DNA from: Streptomyces sp. NBC_01689
Lineage (GTDB): Bacteria > Actinomycetota > Actinomycetes > Streptomycetales > Streptomycetaceae
Assembly (NCBI RefSeq): GCF_036250675.1
Contig: NZ_CP109592.1
Location: forward strand, 9,052,001-9,116,000
Direction: 5' to 3'
Length of the DNA: 64,000 bases
The notes beneath the pieces are model-generated. The model had not been told where the DNA came from and did not search any database. It saw only the letters and a list, made by a program, of their open reading frames with translations. Of this stretch, positions 18,301-26,230 are shown one piece after another. Position 1 is the first letter of the stretch. Each line of letters begins with the position of its first letter. Both the position numbers and the translations under genes were made by a program.

Positions 18301-19668
18301 ACAGGTACGCCGGCCGCGCAGGAGTGGTCCGCGCTGACCGACCTGCCGACCGGGACCTTCGCCGGACTCGCGGCGGTCGACCACGGCACGCTGTACGCGG
18401 GACTGGGTGAGGCACCCGGCGGCCGGTGGAGCGGTGCCTTCTCCGCCTACGACCCGGGCACCGCGACCTGGCGCGCGCTCACCGCGCCGGCCACCAAGAG
18501 GCTCGGCCCGGCCTACGGCTTCATCCGCGGCAAGCTGTACGTCACCGGCGGCCGTGACGCCTCCGGCGCCCCCATCGCGGGTGGCGAGGTCTACGACCCC
18601 GCCACCGACACGTGGTCGCAGATCGCGGACGCGCCCAAGGCCTACGGCGCCGCGGGCTCGGTGGTGCTCGGTGACCGGCTGTACGTGATCGGCGGCTGCG
18701 ACCGGATCAACTGCGGCACGGCCGACGTCCAGGTCTACGACCCGGCGACCGACGCCTGGTCGGCGGGCGCGCCCTACCCGGAGCCGATCTCGTACCCGGT
18801 GTGCGGTGCCGCGGACGGCGTCGCCTACTGCGCGGGCGGCGCCTACGAACCCGACGGCCACGCACCACGGGCCACCGAGCACACCTACGCCCTGGACCGC
18901 GCGAGCGGGACCTGGCACCGGGTGGCCGACGCCCCGGCCGACCTCTGGGGCGCCACGGGGACAGCGGCCGACGGCCGGCTCCTGGTGGCGGGAGGCTTCG
19001 AGGTGAGCGCCGGCGCGCTGACCAACGAGGCGCACGCCTACGACCCGTCGACCGACACCTGGTCGTCGCTTCCCAACATGGCCGAACCCCTGCTCGGCGC
19101 CCAGTCGGCACCCGGCTGGTTCGCGGTCGGCGGCATGGACGCCTTCAGTGTGCCGCAGCCCGCCGTACGTGAACTGCCGGGCTGGGACCAGGCGCACGGC
19201 GACGTACCCTGGCTCGCGGCATCGGCCGGGAAACTCACCGTCAAGGCGCACGGGTCGGCCCGGATACGGCTGACCCTGGACGCCGGGGTGATGACCGCCG
19301 CCGACTCCGGCGCGCACCGGGCCGCGCTCGTCGTCGACACGGACACCCCGTACGGTGCGGTGTCGCTTCCGGTGACCATGACGGTGGTACCGCCGGCGGA
19401 CTGGGGACGGCTGACCGGGACCGTCACGGGGACGACGCCCGCCGGCGAGGCGGAACCGCTCGCCGGGGCCACGGTCGACATCGACGCCCCGGACGCGGCG
19501 CTGACGGTGACGACCGCTCAGGAGGGCACGTACTCCGCCTGGTTGCCGGTGAGGAACGGCCCGGTACGGGTGGTCGTCTCCGCCGACGGGCACCGGCCCG
19601 CGGCCCGGTCGATCCGGTTGGTGAAGGGGGGAGTGGTCACGTCGGACTTCCGTCTGCCGTCGAGATGA
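15397..19668 (+). CDS. giant secreted S53 peptidase with carboxypeptidase-regulatory-like and kelch domains (paralogue)
   Basis: A 1423-residue paralogue of the leftward protein at 10816-14970, with the same domain order throughout: signal peptide (AATVAAAVLAVLGALLPG), S53 domain with Glu180, Asp184, Asp259 and Ser366 in GGTSASAP, CarbR-like sandwiches, the GGWQFDDPLNRGN module, kelch propeller (VYDPATDTW, VYDPATDAW, YDPSTDTW) and a terminal CarbR-like unit. It differs by a Cys-rich insertion near the end of the catalytic domain (CADRSVCGHGPTPECTPAFTC), which could add disulfides and alter substrate access. ATG 15397 directly precedes the signal peptide; upstream in-frame codons would add an unlikely leader. 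The gene is divergent from its twin and convergent with a LuxR-type regulator, separated from it by two strong hairpins. Confidence 0.88.
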   Translation: METSLLHSSPAGPGRRRPSRPRSLAATVAAAVLAVLGALLPGQAFASASPSRPSASPAPAVSAEPACGAPRPGSFTCFALRRTDVPATLGLRRDAAGRTDPDGYSPADLRAAYGLPADGGAGATIAVVDAYDNPGAEADLAVYRQQFGLPACTSENGCFRKVDEHGATAYPTADDGWAGEISLDLDMVSAIAPDAHILLVEADSPSSDDLGTAENTAVSLGARYVSNSWGGYSDDSGQLAYDEAYFNHPGVAVVFSSGDNGYGASYPASSPYVTAVGGTSLVRDGSARGWDESVWNTTTVDGDGQQHWGAPGSGCSAVEPKPAFQSAVDCPGRSVADVSAVADPATGVAVYNSFSDGGWNVYGGTSASAPIIAGVYALAGTPVSGTYPAAYPYQAPGALHDVTRGDDASCADRSVCGHGPTPECTPAFTCSAQPGYDGPSGLGTPDGTTAFRPGPHGTVSGSVTDADTGRPVPGATVALGDHRTTTDTRGAYRLDIPADAYGLTISAFGYRDSGLGTVHVTDGTTLTRNATLTALPSQTLSGTVRDGGQHGWGVYARLMVDGVPGTFHTDPATGRYTVRVPEGHTYTLRATALYPGYRPADTTVQVRSAPRTADLALPLDTTGTLAPGYEMTYHGGGSQSFPTTATPDGWTVRDHTAAGGWQFDDPLNRGNQTGGTGRFAEVDDFALGWAPADTELISPAYDFSAERAPQLQFDTSLPSLYRVGDLTADVDASTDGGATWTTLWHHTDIVAGPAHQTVPLTAYAGKESVRVRFHFTGSLTGIWQIDDVTVGTPTLVTRPGGLLVGQVDDANSGHGVLGATVAAAAVPADSGRMVAAPGDPAHGDGLYWLFSSRTGARRFTAGLPGFGYPPVSETVKVRPDTVTPADFTLHPAQLRYDVSAVAADVPWGARKDVTVTVHNTGGSPATVSLGEQGLGGTPTASAGVPARHTKAALTPDSLPRTAAAPTSGTGTPAAQEWSALTDLPTGTFAGLAAVDHGTLYAGLGEAPGGRWSGAFSAYDPGTATWRALTAPATKRLGPAYGFIRGKLYVTGGRDASGAPIAGGEVYDPATDTWSQIADAPKAYGAAGSVVLGDRLYVIGGCDRINCGTADVQVYDPATDAWSAGAPYPEPISYPVCGAADGVAYCAGGAYEPDGHAPRATEHTYALDRASGTWHRVADAPADLWGATGTAADGRLLVAGGFEVSAGALTNEAHAYDPSTDTWSSLPNMAEPLLGAQSAPGWFAVGGMDAFSVPQPAVRELPGWDQAHGDVPWLAASAGKLTVKAHGSARIRLTLDAGVMTAADSGAHRAALVVDTDTPYGAVSLPVTMTVVPPADWGRLTGTVTGTTPAGEAEPLAGATVDIDAPDAALTVTTAQEGTYSAWLPVRNGPVRVVVSADGHRPAARSIRLVKGGVVTSDFRLPSR

Positions 19669-19672
19669 GACG

Positions 19673-19737
19673 GGTCCGGCCGGGGCACCCGGCCGGACCG
19701 TTGCCCGGCGGAGCGCATCGCGCGCCGCCGGGCAACG
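19673..19737. terminator. double hairpin terminator between convergent genes
   Basis: The first stem is 12 bp and perfect (19673-19684 with 19688-19699, 3-nt loop). The second is 13 bp and perfect (19699-19711 with 19725-19737, 13-nt loop). They share base 19699, so they follow each other directly and could stop transcription from both sides. Confidence 0.8.
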
Positions 19738-19756
19738 GGCGTCCCGCGCACCGGGC

Positions 19757-20800
19757 TCACGAACCGGCGTGACCAGGACCGCCGCTCAACGCCATGGGTC
19801 CGGACGGCCGTTGTTCGTGATCCGGCTGCCACCAGCCGCGACTGGCCGCGAGCACTCCCGCCTGGAAACGGCTCGCCGCCCCCAGCCTGCCGAGCAGTGT
19901 CTGCACCCGGCGCTGAACCGTGCGATGTCCTATACCCAGTTGGCGGGCGATCGCCTCGTCCGACATCCCCATGGCCAACAGGGAGATGATCCGCCGCTCC
20001 TCGTCGCTGACGAACTCGTTCGGACCGACCGACGCCGGCTTCCCCGGCAGATAGGGCTGCGCCTGCTCCCACAGCGACTCGAAGAGAGTGGACAACGCGT
20101 CGAGCAGGGCGGAAGGGTGGACCAGAATGCACGCGTCCAGCACCTGAGGCGTGGCGAGCAGCGGGATCAGGGCCGCCTGGTCGTCCGCGATGATCAGCTT
20201 CATCGGGGCCTCGGGCAGGAAACGGACCTCTTCGCCCGCCGCGATGTCGTCCTCCACCCGTGCCACGACACCGGGCATGCTGAGCGTGTCACGAGCGTGG
20301 ATGAAGCGGCTGCGGACACTGCGTCCGGCGACGGCGGTGGCGGAGTTGACACGTTCGCCGTCGCTCGCCTGGGCGTAGGGAGGCGCGTCGATGCCGCGGA
20401 GCTCACGCTCGGCCCGTTTGAACAGTTGCTGCCCGCAGCGGGCGACGCCGTCGCGTCCGGTGACCACCTGGATCAGCGACGTCGAGTCCCGGCTGCGACG
20501 AGCCTCGCGGTGCCGCTCCGTCAGCCGCTCGCTCAGCGCCCGCACCCGGTGGATGTCGCGTTCGCGCGCGAGCAGGAGGACTTCCAGGGCGTGGTCGGGG
20601 GGCAGCGCGGTGTACCAGGGAGGAGTGCCGGGGAGCCGGGATATCAGGCCACCGTCCTCCAGTCGCACCAGGGCCGCGACGGCGACCTCGGGCTCGATGC
20701 CGGTTCGGCGGCACAACTCGTCGACGGACAGGGGTGGGTTGTCGACCAGGATGATGTATAACGCCTCAGCAGGCTGGTCCAGCCCGAGAACCTCCAGCAT
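19757..20800 (-). CDS. LuxR-type regulator with TrmB-like N-terminal domain
   Basis: A 347-residue protein. The N-terminus resembles the winged helix of TrmB-like proteins (LSVDELCRRTGIEPEVAVAALVRLEDGGLI). The middle is a sensor-like region. The C-terminus is a LuxR/GerE helix-turn-helix (EERRIISLLAMGMSDEAIAR, followed by QLGIGHRTVQRRVQ). Such two-ended regulators are common in actinomycetes and lack a phosphoacceptor domain. ATG 20800 follows GGAGGT with 4 nt spacing. The gene is convergent with the S53-kelch gene; control of the protease island is a guess from position only. Confidence 0.82.
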   Translation of the reverse strand: MLEVLGLDQPAEALYIILVDNPPLSVDELCRRTGIEPEVAVAALVRLEDGGLISRLPGTPPWYTALPPDHALEVLLLARERDIHRVRALSERLTERHREARRSRDSTSLIQVVTGRDGVARCGQQLFKRAERELRGIDAPPYAQASDGERVNSATAVAGRSVRSRFIHARDTLSMPGVVARVEDDIAAGEEVRFLPEAPMKLIIADDQAALIPLLATPQVLDACILVHPSALLDALSTLFESLWEQAQPYLPGKPASVGPNEFVSDEERRIISLLAMGMSDEAIARQLGIGHRTVQRRVQTLLGRLGAASRFQAGVLAASRGWWQPDHEQRPSGPMALSGGPGHAGS

Positions 20801-20979
20801 GGTCACCTCCGACCACAACCTAGCCTGCGACACCCTCATGATCACACGGCTGACGATCATTGGCCGTCGTCATTGCCTTGCCTTGAAGATGCGGTGCATC
20901 GCAAGGCGGAGGGTCGTCCTCATACCGGGTGTATTCGGGCGATCCGACGACGCGGCGAGGTGCCGCAGCTGTCGTCGTG

Positions 20980-21007
20980 CGCCCGCCGGGGATTACGGGA
21001 CAGCCCT
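20980..21007. repeat. short dispersed repeat, copy 1
   Basis: A 28-bp sequence beginning CGCCCGCCGGGGAT and ending ACAGCCCT. It recurs at 26192-26221 in the same orientation with one substitution and a 2-bp insertion. In both places it lies just past the stop codon of a leftward gene (here 22 bp). Confidence 0.6.
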
Positions 21008-21028
21008 CAGGATCCAGCGGCCCCGGCG

Positions 21029-21778
21029 TCAGCCGGAAACCGTAGCCGCGTCGCGACGGAACAGGGCCGTCCAGAGGAACGCCTCGCCGAACAGGTCCGA
21101 CTCGGGTGACTCGTCGCGCATGCGGCGCAGTTCGACCTCGGTGAGTTCCGAGAAGATCCGGCGCAACGACTCCGGGGTGTAGGCGAGCCCGCCCTGCAAC
21201 CGGAGTTCGCGATACAGGTCCGCGTCGGAGAGTTCCGAGCCCATCGCGCCCGCGGCGAAGCAGGTGAGCGCGAGATGGCCGCCCGGGGTCAACAAGCGGT
21301 CGAGCAGGGCCAGGTGGCTGACGCGGCGGTGCGGGGGAAGGTGGTGGAAGCACCCCGAGTCCACGACCAGATCGTAGGGACCCGTCAGCTCCGTGCCGAC
21401 GAGCCGGAACGCGTCACCCTGGACGAAGCGGACGTCGACCCCGGCCTCGTGCGCCCGGTCCCTGGCCCAGGAGAGCACGGTCGGAGAGAGGTCGACGGCA
21501 TCCACCTCGAACCCCCGGGATGCGAGGAACACGGCATTGCGCCCCGGGCCGCAACCGAGGTCCAGGACCCGCCCCGGGGTGACGACGCCCCGTTCGACGT
21601 GGGCGGCCAGGCTCTCGTCGGGTTTGGCCGCGAAGAACGGGACCGGTTTCGACCGGTCGGCGTAGAAGCGGTCCCAGAAGCCCACGCCGTCACCCGTCGC
21701 CCACGGGCCGTCCTGTCCGGCGAACAGTCCGTCCAGAAGTGTCAGAACATCCTCGACCGTGCGCACGGTCCGGTCCAT
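21029..21778 (-). CDS. class I SAM-dependent methyltransferase
   Basis: A 249-residue protein. The SAM-binding motif is VLDLGCGPGRNAVFLASRG (about 71-89), followed by VDAVDLSPTVLSWA and the segment YDLVVDSGCFHHLPPHRR, which is seen in small-molecule methyltransferases of the UbiE/thiopurine type. The C-terminal quarter is a variable lid. Substrate is unknown. ATG 21778 is preceded by GAAGGGGG. It has no partner gene on either side. Confidence 0.85.
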   Translation of the reverse strand: MDRTVRTVEDVLTLLDGLFAGQDGPWATGDGVGFWDRFYADRSKPVPFFAAKPDESLAAHVERGVVTPGRVLDLGCGPGRNAVFLASRGFEVDAVDLSPTVLSWARDRAHEAGVDVRFVQGDAFRLVGTELTGPYDLVVDSGCFHHLPPHRRVSHLALLDRLLTPGGHLALTCFAAGAMGSELSDADLYRELRLQGGLAYTPESLRRIFSELTEVELRRMRDESPESDLFGEAFLWTALFRRDAATVSG

Positions 21779-22171
21779 TCGGGGCCCCCTTCAGCAGAGT
21801 GCGAGCTTAGTGCCGTGTGCATCGAAAGGCCAGGTCAGGGCGGGTGGGCGGATGCCGTGGGGCGTGGCAGGGGCCACGGGAAGGAAGCCCGTGACGGCCA
21901 CCTCCGCCCCCGGGCCCGTCGGGCGCCGTGACCCCTGCCAGACGCCGGGAAAGGCCTCTCCGCGGCCGGGCCGGGGTGACTGATTCCGAGGGCCCGCCCC
22001 TCGGCACGGGGTGACGGGCGAGCGGCCAACGCATTTCGGACGAGTGGGGGCGGGCGAGGCACGGTTCCTCGATCGCTCCCGGACCCGCGGGGGTCCCGAT
22101 CGGTGACCGGGGCACGGCGGGCCGACCGCCCGCTCACGGCGACCGGTGCGGGGCCGGTCACCGCGGGTGTG
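21779..22171. other. intergenic region without recognisable content
   Basis: These 393 bp lie between two leftward genes. Open frames on both strands are short, of odd composition and without ribosome-binding sites. No strong hairpin, repeat or promoter was seen. Confidence 0.5.
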
Positions 22172-22543
22172 TCAGTGGGCCCGCGTCTCTCCATGGAACT
22201 CGTGGACCAGTTCGATGGCCCCGACGACATGGGCATTGAAGTCGTGGAGGTCCTCCGCCGGGACCCACAGTTCGAGGATGGTCCGCCCTCCGGCCTGCCG
22301 GACGGGGTAGCGGCGCAGGAACTCCGAGTCGACCTCGAAACGGGTGACGAAGCCGGCTCCGTCGTGCCGCACGTTCCAGTCTCTCGCGATCTTGATCGCG
22401 TACTCCTCGTTGAGGACCGGGTAGAAGATCGGCTGCTCGGGCAGACGGGGCGGCCACGCGCGCCAGTTCGTCCCGCGGACGAGGTCCAGCTCCAGCGGGC
22501 CGGTCGGGCGCCACAGGGTCGTCGTCGGGGGCCGGCTGGTCAT
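22172..22543 (-). CDS. conserved hypothetical protein (type often annotated ADP-ribosylation/crystallin J1)
   Basis: A 123-residue soluble protein. It has the conserved-looking core LWRPTGPLELDLV, WRAWPPRLPEQPIFYPVLN, EYAIKIARDWNV, FVTRFEVDSEFLRRYPVRQ and LELWVPAEDLHDFNAHVVG. Proteins of this pattern are widespread in streptomycetes and are commonly labelled ADP-ribosylation/crystallin J1, but they have no crystallin or ADP-ribosylglycohydrolase fold motif that I can see. Function is unknown. ATG 22543 gives the family-like start; upstream in-frame codons would add 42 low-complexity residues. Confidence 0.75.
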   Translation of the reverse strand: MTSRPPTTTLWRPTGPLELDLVRGTNWRAWPPRLPEQPIFYPVLNEEYAIKIARDWNVRHDGAGFVTRFEVDSEFLRRYPVRQAGGRTILELWVPAEDLHDFNAHVVGAIELVHEFHGETRAH

Positions 22544-22824
22544 GAGGATCGCTCTCTTCAGGGCGGGACGGTCGAAGCGGTCGGTCGGGGAAGCGGACGA
22601 TACCGGCGGGGCGGCCCCGGCGGCCACGGTGTTTCTCGGCCTCAGTGGTACCGGTGACCAGCGGAACAAACGTGCACCCCTCCGATAACATGTCCGATCT
22701 CACGTTGATCGCCGTGATCGTCCGCCCTCGGCAGAAACCTGCCATGCAGCCACGAGGATGGAGTGAGCCATGTGACCGGAAACTAGTAAATCGGCCAAAT
22801 ACGTTGATTTCTATAGCTTCGCGG

Positions 22825-24156
22825 ATGTTCTCGCGAATACAGAGCAGAATTGCGTTCGTCGTGCGGCACAGACCACGGGCGGTGCTGTGGGCCACGGCGG
22901 GTGTGGCGACCTTCGGTTTCCTCGTCGCGCTGGAGATCACCGCGCGCTGGTACGGCGTACCGGGACCCCTCACCAACCAGGCGCGCGAAGTGGTGTTCGC
23001 TCCCCACTCCGGACCGCTGCTGTACGCCGGTATGGCACTGATGATGGTGGTGCTCACCTGGCGGCAGCGGTTCGTCGCGGCCGGTGCCGCGGTCGCCGTC
23101 GATTTCGTCTTCTGGGTGGTGCGATGGGCGATCGACGCACCCATGAACTTCGGCAACGGCGCGTTGTGGGTGATTCTCGGCTGTGCGGTCATCGCCGTCA
23201 CGCGCCGCACCGGCCGGGACCGTGCGCTGCTGCTGAAGGGTGCCGGGCTGGGCCTGCTGCTCATCGCGGGTCACAAGACCGGTGACACCTGGCTGCTGAT
23301 CACCTCGAAGACGCGCCCGGCGGTGCTCGACCCCTACTTGGCCACGGCCGACCACGCACTGGGCAACCCCTCGTGGGTGGTGGGCCGGTTGGTGGAGGCC
23401 ACCGGCCCGATCGGGACCCATGTGCTCGGCGCCGTGTACGGCCAGCTCCCCCTCGCCGCGGCCATCGTCGCGCTCTACCAACTGCGCAACGTGGGCGTCG
23501 AGCGGCGCTTCCCGGGCCACCATCTGGTGCGCACCTTCCTCGCCATAGGCCTGCTCGGTCCGGCCATCTACATGATCTTCCCGGTGGTCGGGCCGGTCTT
23601 CGCCTACGGCGCCGACGGCGGGCACTGGGCCGTGGCCAACCTGTGGCCGGCCACACCCGTGCCGGTCGATGTCCCGCACCCGATCCCGTTCGACGCGATC
23701 ACCCCTCGCAACTGCATGCCGAGCCTGCACACCGCGTGGGCCACCACGCTCTTCCTGCACTCCCGCAAGGGCCCCAGGATCCTGCGGTACGCGGGCACGT
23801 TCTGGCTGGTCGCCACGGTCTGCGCGACGCTGGGATTCGGCTACCACTACGGAGTGGATCTCGTCGCCGGTGTGGTGTTCGCGCTCACGGTCGAGGTGGC
23901 GATGCGCTCGTTCGACCGTGGGTGGGACCGGTCGGGCGCCGGGCTGGTCGCCCACGGTGTGACGGTCTTCGCGGCGCTCCTGGTGTCGTACCGCTGGCTG
24001 CCGATGCGGATGGCCGCGCATCCATGGGTGTTCGGGCCCCTGCTCCTGCTGGCCATGGGGTCGGTGATCCACCGCTACCTGCGGACCACCAGGTCCTGGG
24101 ATCCCGAAGCCGCCGCACCGGCACAGCGCCCGGAACCGCAACTCATGCAGGTGTGA
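22825..24156 (+). CDS. PAP2-superfamily integral membrane protein (inositol phosphotransferase/phosphatase-like)
   Basis: A 443-residue polytopic membrane protein with about ten hydrophobic segments. The PAP2 signature is split as in the Aur1/Ipt1-like branch: CMPSLHTAW (297-305) supplies the first histidine and GYHYGVDLVAG (339-349) the second with its aspartate. Enzymes of this branch transfer or remove lipid-linked phosphate groups on the outer membrane face. The exact substrate is unknown. The start is uncertain: ATG 22825 has a poor ribosome-binding site, and in-frame TTG 22804 or ATG 22744 are alternatives. It stands alone and ends in a hairpin shared with the convergent LysR gene. Confidence 0.82.
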   Translation: MFSRIQSRIAFVVRHRPRAVLWATAGVATFGFLVALEITARWYGVPGPLTNQAREVVFAPHSGPLLYAGMALMMVVLTWRQRFVAAGAAVAVDFVFWVVRWAIDAPMNFGNGALWVILGCAVIAVTRRTGRDRALLLKGAGLGLLLIAGHKTGDTWLLITSKTRPAVLDPYLATADHALGNPSWVVGRLVEATGPIGTHVLGAVYGQLPLAAAIVALYQLRNVGVERRFPGHHLVRTFLAIGLLGPAIYMIFPVVGPVFAYGADGGHWAVANLWPATPVPVDVPHPIPFDAITPRNCMPSLHTAWATTLFLHSRKGPRILRYAGTFWLVATVCATLGFGYHYGVDLVAGVVFALTVEVAMRSFDRGWDRSGAGLVAHGVTVFAALLVSYRWLPMRMAAHPWVFGPLLLLAMGSVIHRYLRTTRSWDPEAAAPAQRPEPQLMQV

Positions 24157-24194
24157 CCGCGGGACGCCCCCTCGGACCGGCCGGATGGACGACG

Positions 24195-24224
24195 ACGGCC
24201 GCCCCACCTCCGTGCGGCGGCCGT
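24195..24224. terminator. bidirectional hairpin between convergent genes
   Basis: ACGGCCGCC (24195-24203) pairs with GGCGGCCGT (24216-24224), a 9-bp stem with a 12-nt loop, placed midway between the PAP2 and LysR stop codons. Confidence 0.65.
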
Positions 24225-24248
24225 TGCCGGTGGCCCTGCCGCCGGGGC

Positions 24249-25166
24249 TCAGAGGGGTCCCCAGGCCGAGGCGTGATCGAGGAGCCGGCGGTGGACGATT
24301 CGGACCGCCGGCTCGCCGAGGTCGGCGCGGGTCACCAGGTAGAGGGTGTTGAGCGGCGGTACCTGGGTCCGGTGCAGCTGTTCCAAGGACCCCGCGTGCA
24401 GGGCCGGTTCGGCGAGGTAGCGGGGGAGGACCGAGACACCCGCGTCGGCGATCACGGCCGCGAGCACGGCGCGCAGATCGGGCACCACGACGGAGACGGG
24501 GTTGGGCGGGCGTCGCTGGAACTCGCTGCGCCAGTACCGGCGGATGATCGGCAGTTCGTCGGCGTACGTGACCAGAGGCAGGTGGGCGAGGGCCGCGACG
24601 GGGTCCTCGGCGAGTCGCCGCGGGTCGACGGAGCGGGCCGCGGTCGGCGTGCCCACGAGCAGGAACTCCTCGTCCACGAAGGGGACCGCGGCCAGACCGC
24701 GCAGTTTCGCGGAGGGGCGGGCGGAGGACACCACCAGGTCCAGCTCGCCGTCGGCGAGGCGCGCGAGGAGCGGCTCGGCGACATCGAGGGTGACGCGCAA
24801 CCGCAGTCCACGGCGGGTGAGGGGGGCGAGCGTGGGGAGCAGGCGGACCGCCGTGAACTCGCTCGCCGCGCCGACTCGTACGGTGCCCCGGCAGTCCTGT
24901 TCGTCGGTGTCCTCGGCCAGCGCGTGCCGCAGGCCGTCCAGATGGGGGCCGATCCGACGGGCGAACTCGTGGGCTCGGTCGGTGGGTTCCGCGCCGTTGC
25001 GCGAGCGGGTGAACAGCGTATCGCCCAGTTGGTCCTCCAGCCGGGCGAGCTGTCCGCTGACGGCGGGCTGGGAGATTCCCCGAGCGGTGGCGGCGGCGGT
25101 CAGCGAGCCACGGCGGTAGATCTCCAGGAACGTCGTCAGCAGATCAAGGTCCGTCACGCAAGCCAC
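24249..25166 (-). CDS. LysR family transcriptional regulator
   Basis: A 305-residue regulator. The N-terminal LysR helix-turn-helix is plain (LLTTFLEIYRRGSLTAAATA, then GISQPAVSGQLARLEDQLGD). The rest is the two-lobed substrate-binding-like effector domain (VRVGAASEFTAVRLLP, VVSSARPSAKLRGLA). Start choice is GTG 25166 or GTG 25157; both follow the LysR pattern. It is divergent from a DJ-1/PfpI-like gene with a 16-bp palindrome between them, the classical arrangement of a LysR regulator and its target. Confidence 0.9.
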   Translation of the reverse strand: MACVTDLDLLTTFLEIYRRGSLTAAATARGISQPAVSGQLARLEDQLGDTLFTRSRNGAEPTDRAHEFARRIGPHLDGLRHALAEDTDEQDCRGTVRVGAASEFTAVRLLPTLAPLTRRGLRLRVTLDVAEPLLARLADGELDLVVSSARPSAKLRGLAAVPFVDEEFLLVGTPTAARSVDPRRLAEDPVAALAHLPLVTYADELPIIRRYWRSEFQRRPPNPVSVVVPDLRAVLAAVIADAGVSVLPRYLAEPALHAGSLEQLHRTQVPPLNTLYLVTRADLGEPAVRIVHRRLLDHASAWGPL

Positions 25167-25170
25167 GATA

Positions 25171-25186
25171 CATAAGAGAACTTATG
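25171..25186. promoter_or_regulatory. LysR-type palindrome in a divergent promoter
   Basis: CATAAGAGAACTTATG has 6-bp inverted arms around AGAA. It begins 4 bp upstream of the LysR start codon and about 100 bp before the DJ-1-like gene. It is A/T-rich in GC-rich surroundings, and its dyad with a short spacer fits an autoregulatory LysR site. Confidence 0.6.
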
Positions 25187-25289
25187 GACCGAGCGTGATC
25201 GCAGCAGGCATCTGATGAAAGCTGGAGGCCTCACCCACCGAGGGACGTACACCCAGCCACGTCCCCGCACGAGACAAGGCCCCTTCCCC

Positions 25290-25994
25290 ATGGCGAAGAT
25301 CCTGATGATCATCTCGGCCTCCGACACCCTGACCCTGGCCGACGGCACCGCACACCCGACGGGCTTCTGGGCCGAGGAGGTCGCCGCCTCGCACCGGGTG
25401 CTGACCGAAGCCGGCCATCAGGTGGACATCGCGACCCCCGGCGGCGCCCGCCCGACCGTCGACGCGATCTCCCTGGACGGGCGCGGTGGCGTCGAGCCCG
25501 AGGCCGCCGCCGCCTTCCGGACGTACCTGGAGTCGATCGACGCGGTCCTCGCCACCCCGCTCGACCTGGCCACCGTCCGCGCGGCCGACTACGCCGTCCT
25601 CTACCTGCCCGGTGGCCACGCCCCGATGGCCGACCTGGCCGCCAGCGCCGAACTCGGCACCCTGCTCGCCGACGCCGACCGCCGCGGCGGGATCATCACC
25701 GCTCTGTGCCACGGTGTCGCCGCCCTGCTCAGCGCCGAGCGCCCGGACGGCTCGTTCGTCTTCACCGGCCGCGCCCTCACCGGCTTCAGCGACGCCGAGG
25801 AGCAGCAGGGCGGTCTCGGCGAGAAGGCGCCGTGGCTGGTCGAGACCCGGCTCGCGGAACGCGGCGCGCGGCTGAGGACCGGCGCGCCCTGGTCCGACAC
25901 CGTGATCGTCGACGGCAACCTGATCACCGGCCAGAATCCGCAGTCCAGCCTCAGCACCGCACAGCAGGTGCTCGCCGCCCTCGCGGACGCCTGA
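25290..25994 (+). CDS. DJ-1/PfpI family protein (type 1 glutamine amidotransferase-like)
   Basis: A 234-residue protein of the DJ-1/PfpI superfamily. The nucleophile elbow is ALCHGVAAL with Cys140 and His141, and the upstream loop YLPGGHAPMADL is as in Hsp31/ThiJ-like members, which act as glyoxalases, deglycases or chaperones. Early conserved residues are GFWAEE (25-30), with the acidic residue that tunes the Cys. ATG 25290 fits the family N-terminus MAKILMIIS. It is divergent from the LysR gene and is its probable target. The reaction is not determined by sequence; a role in reactive-aldehyde stress is usual for relatives. Confidence 0.87.
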   Translation: MAKILMIISASDTLTLADGTAHPTGFWAEEVAASHRVLTEAGHQVDIATPGGARPTVDAISLDGRGGVEPEAAAAFRTYLESIDAVLATPLDLATVRAADYAVLYLPGGHAPMADLAASAELGTLLADADRRGGIITALCHGVAALLSAERPDGSFVFTGRALTGFSDAEEQQGGLGEKAPWLVETRLAERGARLRTGAPWSDTVIVDGNLITGQNPQSSLSTAQQVLAALADA

Positions 25995-26016
25995 CCCGAC
26001 CCAGCGTGGACCCCCG

Positions 26017-26070
26017 CACCGGACCGGCCCGTCGCGGTGGCAGGCCGCGGCGGGTCCGCGCGGTCCGGTG
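26017..26070. terminator. long inverted repeat after the DJ-1-like gene
   Basis: CACCGGACCG (26017-26026) and CGGTCCGGTG (26061-26070) are perfect 10-bp arms separated by 34 GC-rich bases that can fold further. They lie between convergent genes. Confidence 0.45.
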
Positions 26071-26191
26071 GCTCCCGCCTCGGCGTGTGCGGCACCCACC
26101 GTCACACCGGAGGGCGCCGTGCTCGTCGGGACGGAACCATGGCGCCCCCCACGGGCGCTCGCCCCTACGCACGCTCGCCCTCGGCGGTGTC

Positions 26192-26221
26192 CGCCCGCCG
26201 GGGATCACGGGGGACAGCCCT
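26192..26221. repeat. short dispersed repeat, copy 2
   Basis: Matches 20980-21007 except for one substitution and two extra G. It ends 9 bp past the stop codon of the leftward gene at 26231, a placement similar to copy 1. Confidence 0.6.
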
Positions 26222-26230
26222 TGGACCCCC

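Noticed and set aside
16975..19600. Leftward open frames opposite the second S53-kelch gene
   Set aside because: They have the same antisense composition and no ribosome-binding site or family motif.
24170..25175. Rightward frame overlapping the LysR gene
   Set aside because: The leftward frame has an undisputed LysR helix-turn-helix and effector domain; the rightward one has none.
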